DNA from: Robiginitomaculum sp. | Lineage (GTDB): Bacteria > Pseudomonadota > Alphaproteobacteria > Caulobacterales > Maricaulaceae | Reading direction: 5' to 3' | Length of the DNA stretch: 64,000 nt | Assembly (NCBI GenBank): GCA_021776635.1 | Contig: JAJFFN010000032.1 | Span: forward strand, 27,069 to 91,068 | Part shown: positions 44,008 to 53,025 of the stretch, one piece after another | Layout: every line of letters starts with the position of its first letter | How positions within the stretch are numbered: position 1 is the first letter of the stretch | Made by a program: the position numbers and the translations under genes | Notes under the pieces: generated by a model | The model's database searches: none | Told to the model about the DNA's origin: nothing | The model's input: the letters and a program-made list of their open reading frames with translations, nothing else

Positions 44008-45378
44008 TTAATAGATACAATCTTGGTATGCGCGGGTGATATCACCTTCCCAAGCACCACGGTAAAGCTGTAGCAATTTATCTGCATTGCTCTTCCCTGT
44101 CTTGACCATATCATCCAAGTCCGTCAAAAATTCGGTTTCTGTTTCGCCGTAGGCATTTAATTTTTGTCGCTTTTTCAGACCGCTCCGCGATATCGCCAAA
44201 GCCTGCTTTGCTAAATCCTGAACGGTACCATTTCTAAATTTTGTTTGCAGACCATGTTTTGCTACGCCGCGGCGTAATTGATCGCGCTCTTCTTCGCGCC
44301 AATCTTTGACCCAATCCCAGGCTGCATCCAGGGCTTCTTGGTCGTATAAGATACCAACCCAAAAAGCCGGCATTGCGCAAAGCTGGTTCCATGGCCCCGT
44401 ATCTGAACCGCGCATCTCTAGGAATTGTTTGAGGCGAACTTCCGGGAAAATAGTCGACAAGTGATCTTCAAAATCTGTAAGCGTCGGCTTTTCGCCTGGT
44501 AAGATATCCAATTTCCCGTCCATAAAATCTCGAAAGCTTTTGCCTGATGCATCGAGATAATCCTCGCCGCCCCCCTTTTTGTTTCTGTGCACGAAATACA
44601 TGGGTACATCTAGCGCATAATCCACATATTGTTCAAAGCCAAAACCCTGTTCAAAGGCAAAGGGCAGCATACCTGTGCGGTCAGGGTCCGTATCTAACCA
44701 TATCCTTGAGCGAAATGATTTATACCCGTTCGGCACACCGTCGGTAAACGGCGAGTTCGCAAACAGCGCCGTGGTGATAGGTTGCAAAGCCAGCCCAACC
44801 CGCATTTTTTTGACCATGTCAGCTTCGGTTGCAAAATCTAGATTAACCTGAACCGTGCATGTGCGAAACATCATCTCTAGGCCGTGGGTGCCGACCTTGG
44901 GCATATATTCGCGCATGATTTTATAACGCCCTTTGGGCATGACTGGAACATCCGCCAATTTTGTATCTGGACGAAACCCTAAAGACAGGAACCCTGCGCC
45001 AATGCCGTCTGCGATGTCTTTGACTTCGCGTAAATGCCGGCTCACTTCACCACAAGTCTGATGGATGCTTTCCAGTGGAGCCCCTGAAAGTTCGAACTGT
45101 CCGCCCGGTTCAAGTGATACCGATGCGCCGTCTCTTTTGAGTGCGATCAAATACCCATTTTCAACAACTTCGCGCCAGCCAAATTTCTTCAGGCCATGGA
45201 GCAAAGCATAAATACCTGTATCCCCATCATAGGGGAGTGGTTTTAATGTCTTCTGGTTGAAGCCGATTTTTTCGTGTTCAGTACCGATGAGCCAATTTGA
45301 TTTAGGTTTACAGCCAGCCGCAATCCAATTGATCATTTCAGATTTATTTTCGATCGGTGGCTCACTATCGTCTGACAT
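44008..45378 (-). CDS. gshA: Glutamate-cysteine ligase (plant/alphaproteobacterial type)
   Basis: 456 residues. GTEHEKIGF, the substrate loop LEPGGQFELSGAPLESIHQT, MPKVGTHGLEMMFRTCTVQVNLD and FLEMRGSDTGPWNQLCAMPAFWVG are the signature of the class-3 enzymes of plants and alphaproteobacteria. Forms gamma-glutamylcysteine, the first step of glutathione synthesis. GGAGAGA precedes the ATG. The stop falls 1 nt from the ggt stop. Confidence 0.94.
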   Translation of the reverse strand: MSDDSEPPIENKSEMINWIAAGCKPKSNWLIGTEHEKIGFNQKTLKPLPYDGDTGIYALLHGLKKFGWREVVENGYLIALKRDGASVSLEPGGQFELSGAPLESIHQTCGEVSRHLREVKDIADGIGAGFLSLGFRPDTKLADVPVMPKGRYKIMREYMPKVGTHGLEMMFRTCTVQVNLDFATEADMVKKMRVGLALQPITTALFANSPFTDGVPNGYKSFRSRIWLDTDPDRTGMLPFAFEQGFGFEQYVDYALDVPMYFVHRNKKGGGEDYLDASGKSFRDFMDGKLDILPGEKPTLTDFEDHLSTIFPEVRLKQFLEMRGSDTGPWNQLCAMPAFWVGILYDQEALDAAWDWVKDWREEERDQLRRGVAKHGLQTKFRNGTVQDLAKQALAISRSGLKKRQKLNAYGETETEFLTDLDDMVKTGKSNADKLLQLYRGAWEGDITRAYQDCIY

Positions 45379-45461
45379 ACACGTTCTCTCCTGTTGGCCT
45401 ATGATTTAGAGCTTACACAAAACAACTTCAAGGGTCTCGCAATAATGTGATATTGATAAAC

Positions 45462-45490
45462 AAAAAAACCCGAGCAATAATTACTCGGGC
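45462..45490 (-). terminator. Intrinsic terminator of the TonB2-type operon
   Basis: On the minus strand CCCGAG-(9 nt)-CTCGGG, with AT base pairing extending into the loop, followed by seven T residues. It lies 54 bp past the stop of the last operon gene and upstream of gshA, insulating it. Confidence 0.88.
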
Positions 45491-45543
45491 TTAAATTTAT
45501 AATGTTAAAGGTGAAAATCCTAAATCAATTTAATCAAATTGCT

Positions 45544-47106
45544 TTACTCGGCTTTTTCCTCAGCTTTTTTGACGTCTTTTCGGAATTCTTTGTCAAACCT
45601 GGCAATATAGGACGTACACTTTTCATCATTAAGCGTAAATTTACCGTCCAAAAATTCACTTTTATAAGCACGGCGAATATCGTCGCGGCAATTTTGCCAT
45701 TCGATATTGGCTTCAAATATACAGCGCTTTTTCAAATTGCTTTTCTCGCCTGAGATAAAGCCCATCCACTTTCTTGCATTGCTGGCTTCTCTAGACGATG
45801 AGGGCACATTGTCAAAAGCAGAATATGCAGATGTCCGTTTTACTGACCAAGGACGCGTTGCTTCATCTTGCTCCGTATATGGACATTTAGGTCGTTGTTC
45901 TAGGGCAGCATCATCATACCGACATGATGCGATTAGCATCCAGGATTTTCCCTGATCATAACCAAGACGCATGGCATTTTGAAACGCCGCTTCTGCCTTG
46001 CCGCACCGGTTCTCTTTATATAAAGCTTCACCCAAATCCGCATACAGTTTTGCTTTACCAGCAGAACCTGCCGCTTTTTCCAAGGCAGGAATAGCCAATT
46101 TATATTCACGGGCTTGACGGAACAAATCAGAGAGTTGAACCAGTTTTTCCGGTGTTTCGCGGATATTTCCTGCGTTTAATTCGCGCTGCAGAATCTGAGC
46201 TGCCTGATAAGGCATGTCGTAGAAACCATAATATTGAACAACAGTTTCAAATTCTTGTTGTGTGTCCAGTGCACCACCCAAATAAAGCATCTTTGTCACT
46301 TCAAAGGATTCTTTTTCACGGCCACCATTGGCAAGCAGTGATTTCCAAACTTGCCACAGGTTTTTATCCTCAGGCCAACGTGCAATCATCTGTTTGACGA
46401 TATCCGCCTGTTGCGCAGGCATATTAAGGTTGTTGTACATGAAGTTTAGCAAATCATAATGCTTGCGCTCTTTGGGGCTGGCGGCATTAAACCATTTTTG
46501 CGCCCAAGGCAAAGCTTTGCGATAATTTTCAGCTTGCGACCAAGCTTGCCATAAATACTCGATATGTTTCGGCGTAAGTGTGCCGCCTGCACGGTCCCAA
46601 TCTTCCAACATCTGCGCACCGCGGGCGGGCTGACCATTGGCGATCAGCAATTGTGCAATATTCACCCGCAAATTAGAGCTTTCATTGGGTAATAATCCGC
46701 CTGAGCGAATTGCATCTTCAAAGGCCTGAATGGCAGAGCCGTATTGGTCAAGCTCATAAAAGGCACTGCCGCGCATTTGGTGTATGGTCGCTTTTTCATA
46801 TGGGTTTAAATCTGGAAGTGCCAGTGCCTTATTCAATGACGCCAAAGCTACGCTAAATTGTTCTTCATTAATTGCGGTCAGGGCTTCATTAACAATACCG
46901 CCGGCTTTCGCACTGAACTGACGACCTTCTATAGGTTCCTCTTCTTCATTATTGCTCTGGGCGAATGCCGTTTCAACATTCACAGCATAAAATGCACCAC
47001 ACAGTACGGCGGGCAATATCAACATGTTAACACCGCGCCCTAAAAACTTCAGTAGTGAAGGCTTCGTATTTTTATTGCTTTGTTTTTGGTTTAGTGAGGA
47101 TGTCAC
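45544..47106 (-). CDS. TPR protein of the TonB2-type system
   Basis: About 520 residues. An N-terminal signal or anchor (~26-45, VNMLILPAVLCGAFYAV) is followed by TPR-like repeats through ~400 (NPYEKATIHQMRGSAFYELD, KLYADLGEALYKENRCGKAE). The C-terminus is charged and ends with a Lys/Glu helix. A TPR protein is a regular last member of Vibrio-type TonB2 operons, where it is needed for transport. The start is best placed at GTG 47106: a GGAGG sits five bases upstream and overlaps the earlier in-frame ATG at 47118. The terminator follows the stop. Confidence 0.85.
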   Translation of the reverse strand: MTSSLNQKQSNKNTKPSLLKFLGRGVNMLILPAVLCGAFYAVNVETAFAQSNNEEEEPIEGRQFSAKAGGIVNEALTAINEEQFSVALASLNKALALPDLNPYEKATIHQMRGSAFYELDQYGSAIQAFEDAIRSGGLLPNESSNLRVNIAQLLIANGQPARGAQMLEDWDRAGGTLTPKHIEYLWQAWSQAENYRKALPWAQKWFNAASPKERKHYDLLNFMYNNLNMPAQQADIVKQMIARWPEDKNLWQVWKSLLANGGREKESFEVTKMLYLGGALDTQQEFETVVQYYGFYDMPYQAAQILQRELNAGNIRETPEKLVQLSDLFRQAREYKLAIPALEKAAGSAGKAKLYADLGEALYKENRCGKAEAAFQNAMRLGYDQGKSWMLIASCRYDDAALEQRPKCPYTEQDEATRPWSVKRTSAYSAFDNVPSSSREASNARKWMGFISGEKSNLKKRCIFEANIEWQNCRDDIRRAYKSEFLDGKFTLNDEKCTSYIARFDKEFRKDVKKAEEKAE

Positions 47107-47161
47107 ATAAGCCTCCATTTACTTCGTCTAAAAATTCCAATCGGTTGCAAAAGCACCAATG

Positions 47162-47791
47162 CTATTCGGGGATCATTTTTCCGCGTTCGTCGGTTAACCT
47201 AAAGGTGATTTGTGATTCCACGCCTTTACGCGCCACAGACCGACCATCAACAATTTTTGGATTATACTTCCATTTTTGAACTGATTTTACCGAAGACCGC
47301 TTAAAAACACTGCCGGTACAATAGGTCGCGATTACATTAAAAGGCGCACCCTGCGGGCTGACATCAAAACGCACTTTGCAATGGCCTGATTTTTCAGCGC
47401 GCGGCGGCATAATCGGCGGAATCCGCACCAAAGGCTGGGCGTCGCGATCAGACACGGCAATTTTAAAGTTTTGACGATCCAGTTTTGGCGTTTCAAATTC
47501 AGGGATAGCGCCTTCCAATGAAGCAATTGGCACATTAGGCTGAGAAGCCTGCTGGCGCTCAATCATTGGCGGCGGCGGCGGTGTTACGACACGGCGCACT
47601 TTCGACACTTTAACGTCTTTGCGCGTGACCTTTACCTCTTCGATTTTTGCATTGACCTCAAAACTCATTTTTTCCTGTTTTTCTTCTAACTTGAATTCAC
47701 CTTTGATCAAAACACGCATCAAAGTGAACAAGAAAAAGGTAACGGCAGCTGCTAAAACTATACCGAAAATCCAACGTATTAATCCGCTCAT
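47162..47791 (-). CDS. tonB: TonB-family energy transducer
   Basis: 209 residues. One N-terminal span (IFGIVLAAAVTFFLFTLM), a short Pro-containing linker (RRVVTPPPPPMIE), and a C-terminal TonB domain (GHCKVRFDVSPQGAPFNV, YCTGSVFKRSSVKSVQKWKYNPKIVDG). It is shorter than E. coli TonB, as are TonB2-type proteins. It transmits proton-motive force from ExbB/ExbD to TonB boxes of outer-membrane receptors, such as those at 7760 and 35173. Follows two exbD genes. Confidence 0.92.
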   Translation of the reverse strand: MSGLIRWIFGIVLAAAVTFFLFTLMRVLIKGEFKLEEKQEKMSFEVNAKIEEVKVTRKDVKVSKVRRVVTPPPPPMIERQQASQPNVPIASLEGAIPEFETPKLDRQNFKIAVSDRDAQPLVRIPPIMPPRAEKSGHCKVRFDVSPQGAPFNVIATYCTGSVFKRSSVKSVQKWKYNPKIVDGRSVARKGVESQITFRLTDERGKMIPE

Positions 47792-47800
47792 TTTAAACTC

Positions 47801-48196
47801 CTATTCCGTTGCAACTCGTGTATCAATACCAAGGTCAGTCATAATTTCTTGAACCTGGTTTACAATACCGGCTTGCGATTCTGCATCGCCTTGAATAATA
47901 CCGCCCGCTTTTGGGTTTTCATCGCGAAGCGCCAGTATTACTGGGCGAATTTCATTAATATCATACGGCATTTTATCTATCCAAATTTCATTATCACGGC
48001 TCACCGCAACAATAATGCCCGGCGGCAAAGGTTCAGCCGTTACGGCTTCCGGCTTTACAGGCTCGATGCCCGGCGTTTTAACAAAAACCGAGGTCACAAT
48101 GAAAAAGATCAAAAGAATAAACACAACATCCAACATAGGTGTCATATTCAACTCTGTGTCTTCTGCCTCAACTGCTACGCGACTACGTCTTGCCAT
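47801..48196 (-). CDS. exbD: ExbD/TolR-family protein (second copy)
   Basis: 131 residues. NMTPMLDVVFILLIFFIVTSVFV is the membrane segment carrying the conserved proton-accepting Asp; a periplasmic domain follows. It partners ExbB/TtpC. It lies 9 bp before tonB and 58 bp after the other exbD. The two ExbD copies differ enough to be functional paralogues rather than a recent duplication. Confidence 0.93.
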   Translation of the reverse strand: MARRSRVAVEAEDTELNMTPMLDVVFILLIFFIVTSVFVKTPGIEPVKPEAVTAEPLPPGIIVAVSRDNEIWIDKMPYDINEIRPVILALRDENPKAGGIIQGDAESQAGIVNQVQEIMTDLGIDTRVATE

Positions 48197-48254
48197 TTTG
48201 TTACCCTATTACATTTGTTATTGTATTACAAGTCTTTTTTGTAATTTTATTACA

Positions 48255-48662
48255 CTACCCTTTGATAATCTCGATTTTAGAGGCCAAACCCTTGTCGTCA
48301 AAATTATCTTTCAAGCCAATTAGATACTGTGTATCCGCAAGTTCATGCACTTTAAGAATAATGCTTGCCCCTGGCTTATCGGCCAAAAGACTTTCAACTG
48401 TAAGAACCACACGGTCGCAATCCGAGCCGCGCCCGTCCACAGAACATCTGTTTTTATCGTCGACATAGACGGAAATCGCAGGTGTTGAACTATCATTTTG
48501 ATCTTGGTTCGGCGGCGGAGGTGGTTGGGTTATATCAATACCCTTCTCGTCCAAAAATGTTGCCGTAACGATAAAGAAAATCAACATGATAAACACGATA
48601 TCGAGCATCGGTGTCATATCTACATCGGCGTCATCTCCGCCGTGGCGTACACGTCTTCTCAT
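48255..48662 (-). CDS. exbD: ExbD/TolR-family protein (first copy)
   Basis: 135 residues. VDMTPMLDIVFIMLIFFIV with the conserved Asp, then a Pro-rich joint (ITQPPPPPNQD) and a periplasmic domain holding two Cys (NRCSVDGRGSDC), which could form a disulfide. The start immediately follows the exbB stop (1 bp gap). Works with the ExbB proton channel. Confidence 0.93.
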   Translation of the reverse strand: MRRRVRHGGDDADVDMTPMLDIVFIMLIFFIVTATFLDEKGIDITQPPPPPNQDQNDSSTPAISVYVDDKNRCSVDGRGSDCDRVVLTVESLLADKPGASIILKVHELADTQYLIGLKDNFDDKGLASKIEIIKG

Positions 48663-48663
48663 G

Positions 48664-49200
48664 CTATTCTCCTATTTCCAACACATCCGCAAATTTTGCG
48701 GTTTCGCGCAGACTGCGTTTTGGCAACCAGGTTGAAAAATATAAGCCTGACAATGCGACAACCATGCCCGCCATCGTCGGAATGGTTGCCTGAAACACAC
48801 CACCCGCCATTAATCGCGCACTGGAAGAGCCAGAAAGCGCCATAACGTCAAACACTTTAATCATGCCGGTCACTGTCCCGAGTAAACCAAGCAAAGGCGC
48901 AACGGCGACAAGTGCCTGCACAATCCCGACATTTTTATCCGTGTGCATTTTTACTTGCGAAACAAGATCGTCTCGAATTGCCCGTGAGCGCCACGAACGC
49001 TTGTCCGAGCGGGCGTCCCATTCGGCCTTCAAACGATTTTCCAACGGTTTGTGTGCAAACATATAATATGAAAGGCGCTCCATGATGAAAGCCCACAACA
49101 TGAAGGCAACAATCATAATTGGCACGAGCACTACGCCGCCTTGAGCAAAAAAATCTAATAGCCCTTCATAAGCTAGTTTCGGATTTAACCATTCTGGCAT
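48664..49200 (-). CDS. exbB: ExbB/TolQ/MotA-family proton channel
   Basis: 178 residues, the short ExbB form of TonB2 systems. GLLGTVTGMIKVFDVMALSG is the conserved channel segment; three membrane spans at ~15-38, ~95-115 and ~135-160. N-terminal Trp-rich start MPEWLNPKLAYEGLLDFF. Sits between the TtpC-like gene and exbD. Confidence 0.92.
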   Translation of the reverse strand: MPEWLNPKLAYEGLLDFFAQGGVVLVPIMIVAFMLWAFIMERLSYYMFAHKPLENRLKAEWDARSDKRSWRSRAIRDDLVSQVKMHTDKNVGIVQALVAVAPLLGLLGTVTGMIKVFDVMALSGSSSARLMAGGVFQATIPTMAGMVVALSGLYFSTWLPKRSLRETAKFADVLEIGE

Positions 49201-49280
49201 ATCAATACCTTTTCCTAATCCCTATTCCAAACCCGCATTTATTTGTTGGCAATTGGGCCAACTGAATATGCGAGCAATTC

Positions 49281-49305
49281 ATGGACCCGCTCGACACGGG
49301 TCCAT
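49281..49305 (-). repeat. Intercistronic hairpin between ttpC-like and exbB genes
   Basis: ATGGACCCG and CGGGTCCAT form a perfect 9-bp stem with a 7-nt loop in the 124-bp gap inside the operon. No T-tract follows on either strand, so mRNA processing or stabilisation is more likely than termination. Confidence 0.6.
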
Positions 49306-49324
49306 ACTCTAGCGAGACCGCAAC

Positions 49325-50716
49325 TTAACCGCGGCGGCTCTCTACATGGCGTGCCACAATACCGGCAGATTGCTCTTCAAGCGTTCCTTGAACACCGCGT
49401 GCAAGCGATGAACAGAAGCTGTGAAGAACCAAGAGGGGAATAGCCGCAATCAGACCAAGCATGGTCGTAACCAAGGCTTCGGAAATACCGCCCGCCATCA
49501 ATTGTGGGTCACCAGCGCCGTAAATCATCATCGCCTGGAAGGTTTTGATCATACCTGTCACCGTACCAAGCAGGCCGAGGAGAGGTGCAATCGCCGCACC
49601 AAGTTTCATAAGGTTCAAGCCAACTTCAAGCTTCGGACTTTCGCGGAGGATTGCCTCATCAAGCTTCAACTCGATAACCTCTTCGTCTTTGCCCTTCACG
49701 CTGTCATACGCCATCATAACGCGACCAAGTGGGTTGGATTTAGACGGCTTGGCTTTCTTCTTTTGCGATTTCACCGCAGAGGAAATCATGAACAAGCGGA
49801 AAATATTCAGCACACCAAAGATACCACCAACCGCAAGAACAAGGAGAATGATTTTACCAATCGGACCACCTTGATCAACGCGCTCTTTTCTATCAGGCAC
49901 ACGCTCCAATGCTTTCAGTAAGCTACCACGTGTTGGGTCAACAGGCCCAAGAACCAAATCACCAGCACCGGCACTCAATACATCGCTCGCCGCCTTACTA
50001 ATGGCGCCGCCAGGCTGCTTACCTAGATAAGTCAATGGCAGAACTTTCGGATCTTTAGAATTTTTATACTCCAAAAACTCGCCGCCCGCATTGGTAAACA
50101 CATCAAAGGCACCAACACGGGTAACCTGCATAAGTTCACCAGGGTTGCTGCTATTGCCAACATTGGCCTCAAAACTTGCAACCTCACGCTGGGCCTTAAT
50201 TTCGTCCAGCATTAATTGCCAGATTTGGTTAAGCTCATCAGAACTTGGCAAAGCTTTGGAGTTGGCAATTTTACCAAGCACTTCAGTGCGTCCAGGCTTT
50301 TCAGCTGAAATTAATGAAGCATCCAATGTCGCTTTAAACTCACCCGCCTTAGAACGCGCCAAACCAAACACATCACGGAATTCACCAAGTGCTGAATTTA
50401 GCTCACCGTCTAGGCGAGCAATAACAAGCTCATTTGCGTCAAATTGTCTTTCGACCTTACGAACCTGCGCCTCAAGAGCACGAAGCTCCCGACGTGCAGA
50501 TGCTAATTTAGAGGCCTGCTCATTGGCACGCGCCCGAAATTCGCGCTCACGCTTATCATTTTCGGCTTTGGTGGTTTGTGCATCTTGTCGCACTTTATTC
50601 AACAACTCACCAATAGAGTTTATTTGTGCATTCGCCGGCATTGCCAGCCCTACCATTATAGCCGCACCTACGAAAAAGGCACTCAACTGTTTTAATTTTT
50701 TTGATACTTTAATCAT
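49325..50716 (-). CDS. TtpC-like MotA/TolQ/ExbB protein with periplasmic coiled coil
   Basis: 463 residues. A signal or anchor at ~8-28 is followed by a long coiled coil (~45-125, REFRARANEQASKLASARRE, LRALEAQVRKVERQFDANEL), a periplasmic domain, and from ~285 the ExbB-like channel (IILLVLAVGGIFGVLNIFRL, APLLGLLGTVTGMIKTFQAM, LVTTMLGLIAAIPLLVLHSF). This architecture defines TtpC, the extra component of Vibrio TonB2 systems, which lets the complex reach certain receptors. Gene order (DUF3450, TtpC, ExbB, ExbD, TonB, TPR) agrees. Confidence 0.9.
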   Translation of the reverse strand: MIKVSKKLKQLSAFFVGAAIMVGLAMPANAQINSIGELLNKVRQDAQTTKAENDKREREFRARANEQASKLASARRELRALEAQVRKVERQFDANELVIARLDGELNSALGEFRDVFGLARSKAGEFKATLDASLISAEKPGRTEVLGKIANSKALPSSDELNQIWQLMLDEIKAQREVASFEANVGNSSNPGELMQVTRVGAFDVFTNAGGEFLEYKNSKDPKVLPLTYLGKQPGGAISKAASDVLSAGAGDLVLGPVDPTRGSLLKALERVPDRKERVDQGGPIGKIILLVLAVGGIFGVLNIFRLFMISSAVKSQKKKAKPSKSNPLGRVMMAYDSVKGKDEEVIELKLDEAILRESPKLEVGLNLMKLGAAIAPLLGLLGTVTGMIKTFQAMMIYGAGDPQLMAGGISEALVTTMLGLIAAIPLLVLHSFCSSLARGVQGTLEEQSAGIVARHVESRRG

Positions 50717-50734
50717 TTTAAATATCCTCTTTCT

Positions 50735-51511
50735 TTAATTCTGCGCGCCGAAAACGGGTGCAAATACTATTTCTGGAGCCGCTTCACCGTTGGCAATTCG
50801 GATGGCTTGACGCACTTGCAAGGCATTGCTCGCATCCAATGACTTCCACTCTTTACTATTATTGTCATAATAGCCCAAATCTTGCTCGTCTTTAGACATA
50901 TAAATCAAAGATATACGTCCAAACATTAAGTAATCTACCTTTACACCTGCCTCGGATGGATGTGCGCCCTCGTAACTATCCATGCCCTGACCATATGCCA
51001 CTTCATTTTTATAGGCCGCTAATACCTGACGATATTGCTCTGTTGGCGTCACAGACGGATCGGCCAAAACGTCTTTCATACGGCTTAGGCGTTCTTGACG
51101 CTCACGCATCTTAAACGGCATGTCGCTATTGACGGAATCTTCAATCCGCGCCGCCATAAGAAGTATCATTGGCACCATGCCGCGCTTGACCTGCTCCACA
51201 GAGCCAAGCTGACGGTTAAGCGCTTCAATATCCCCAGCCTGACCACGTAGATATATATCTTGCTGGTCAACAAACAATTTCATATTATCGATTTGCTGTA
51301 AGACCGCACGGTAATCACGCGCTGCTGTTTCTGCATCATCATCAGCAGACTCAACCCGTTGTTGCGACGCAGCACTGGCTGCGGTTGAACTTGAAGCCAC
51401 CCTTAAGGCTTGCTCCAATTGCGCTTGCGCAGGCACGGCGACAGCCATCACACACGCTCCAGCCAACAGGACATTCCTGACTTTTGGCCCGATTTTTGAA
51501 ATTTTCGACAT
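50735..51511 (-). CDS. DUF3450-family periplasmic protein (second copy)
   Basis: 258 residues. Signal peptide VLLAGACVMAVAVPAQAQ, a coiled-coil N-terminal half (DYRAVLQQIDNMKLFVDQQD), then MILLMAARIEDSVNSDMPFK, AAYKNEVAYGQGMDSYEG and VDYLMFGRISLIYMSKD, the DUF3450 signature. DUF3450 genes regularly precede ttpC in TonB2-type operons. The start at 51511 is fixed by GGAAGGAAG upstream. The C-terminus IRIANGEAAPEIVFAPV is shared with the next paralogue. Confidence 0.88.
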   Translation of the reverse strand: MSKISKIGPKVRNVLLAGACVMAVAVPAQAQLEQALRVASSSTAASAASQQRVESADDDAETAARDYRAVLQQIDNMKLFVDQQDIYLRGQAGDIEALNRQLGSVEQVKRGMVPMILLMAARIEDSVNSDMPFKMRERQERLSRMKDVLADPSVTPTEQYRQVLAAYKNEVAYGQGMDSYEGAHPSEAGVKVDYLMFGRISLIYMSKDEQDLGYYDNNSKEWKSLDASNALQVRQAIRIANGEAAPEIVFAPVFGAQN

Positions 51512-51632
51512 GTCTTCCTTCCGATCTAGTTTCAACAATGTTCGCTCTACAGACCACCCGTATCACGTTTGGTGTTCCACTCTTTTCTAATCAGGAAACA
51601 CCGACGAGCTTAAAGCTCAAAACCTACCCAAT

Positions 51633-52412
51633 TCAAGGATTGAGATATAGAGGCACCTTTACAACATTTGGCGCCGCCTCACCGCTCGCAATTTTAACGC
51701 CGCGGCGTATGTCTGCGATATGCTTCTTTGGTAATTCTACCCATTCTTTTGCAGCCAAATCATAACGCATTGCTTGCGAACTATCTGCCTGTAAATAGAC
51801 ATATGCCAACCGACCATAACGTAAATAGGAGCCATCAAATATCTCTTCGCGCAGCCCGGTCTTTTTATCAATTTTTACGTCGCCGTTTTCATCCTTGACC
51901 CAGCGATCTGCGCCCACGCGCACGGTTGGATCTATTGGATGGTTGCCTTTTTTGGCCTCCATGCTTTGCCCGTAATTGACTTCCAGCTTATAAACATTAA
52001 GCGCTTTGCGGTATTTATCACCTACGGATGTAGCGGCGTCATCAACTGAGCCCTGCAACGATTGCAATCTTGGCCCGCGCCGCTCCATCTCGAACGGATA
52101 ATCAGAATTGATTTGACCGGCAATGCCTGTTGTCATCTTACCAAGCATAGGTGTGATTTCAGCCTTCCAGTCATCAAGGCCGTCAATTTGTGAATTTAAT
52201 TCATCAATTTTAACATCTTGTTGCGATACAAATAACTGCTGTTGCGCCAAAGTAATTTTCTGCGCCGCAATTGCGTGCAACAATTCACTATAGGCCGTCT
52301 CATTTTCCGCATTTTGAGCAAATGCAGAAGGAACCAAAATGCCTGCAGTCAACCCTGTTGCTACCAATCCAGTTGCCGCCAACGCTTTTACCTTTGCAGG
52401 AATAATCACCAC
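51633..52412 (-). CDS. DUF3450-family periplasmic protein (first copy)
   Basis: About 259 residues from a GTG at 52412, which has AGGGAG six bases upstream; a TTG at 52508 would add 32 residues including a poly-Asn run and is rejected. Signal peptide AATGLVATGLTAGILVPSAF ending near FAQ. Coiled coil (QQQLFVSQQDVKIDELNSQI), then GQINSDYPFEMERRG, LKVEVNYG-type segment (YKLEVNYGQSMEAKKG) and LRYGRLAYVYLQ. It carries an insert (VKDENGDVKIDKKTGLREE) missing from the paralogue at 50735. First gene of the TonB2-type operon. Confidence 0.87.
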   Translation of the reverse strand: MVIIPAKVKALAATGLVATGLTAGILVPSAFAQNAENETAYSELLHAIAAQKITLAQQQLFVSQQDVKIDELNSQIDGLDDWKAEITPMLGKMTTGIAGQINSDYPFEMERRGPRLQSLQGSVDDAATSVGDKYRKALNVYKLEVNYGQSMEAKKGNHPIDPTVRVGADRWVKDENGDVKIDKKTGLREEIFDGSYLRYGRLAYVYLQADSSQAMRYDLAAKEWVELPKKHIADIRRGVKIASGEAAPNVVKVPLYLNP

Positions 52413-52699
52413 ACATAGCTCCCTAATTTTTCGCTCAACTACATTTTGAACGACTTTGTTATTGTTATTATTACAGACAGGCTTACACGGCTCTTTCGCG
52501 TTAATCAATCGTTAGGATGCTTCAAAACGCATTTTTTTTTCGTTTTTACATAAATTTTGCTCTTGACTCGCAATATTTTTTCGTTTGCGAATTGGCGATT
52601 CATCTAAATTTCGCGTGTCAGGTTAAAAGAAAATCCAACGCTAACCAATACCTAGAATATCGGCGAAAGTTAAAAATAAATATGAGCATGACCAGAAAA

Positions 52700-52773
52700 T
52701 GGTTGGGGCGGCTGGATTCGAACCAACGATCACGGGATCAAAACCCGATGCCTTACCGCTTGGCTACGCCCCA
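52700..52773 (-). tRNA. tRNA-Gln (anticodon TTG)
   Basis: On the minus strand the acceptor TGGGGCG pairs with CGCCCCA. D-arm AGCCAAGCGGTAAGGC, anticodon loop TTTTGAT (anticodon TTG), and T-arm GTTCGAATC are all present. Discriminator A at 52703 is followed by an encoded CCA at 52700-52702. Confidence 0.95.
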
Positions 52774-52935
52774 AAAGCGTAAAGCTCAAAAACAAGTCCA
52801 GAGCCTAGCAAGGGGCGCTTATTATCGCCTATGTTCATACAATGCAATCGGTTTTTCATGCTAAAGTACAGCTTTCTGCTTCAACGTATTTGTCGCGGGC
52901 AAACAATCGCCATTAACCTGCTCACGGATAATTTA

Positions 52936-52953
52936 TTATCGTTTATCGAGAAA
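52936..52953. promoter_or_regulatory. Repeated element TTATCGTTTATC, copy 3 (diverged)
   Basis: TTATCGTTTATCGAGAAA matches the first 12 bases of the copies at 16837 and 26059, with a different 3' part. It lies about 73-90 bp upstream of the sppA ATG. Confidence 0.4.
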
Positions 52954-53025
52954 TGACTTGGCGATAGGTAAATTACCATGTATGTGTGCTCCCTATAACG
53001 ATTAATAATAACCAAGAGTGTCTTC

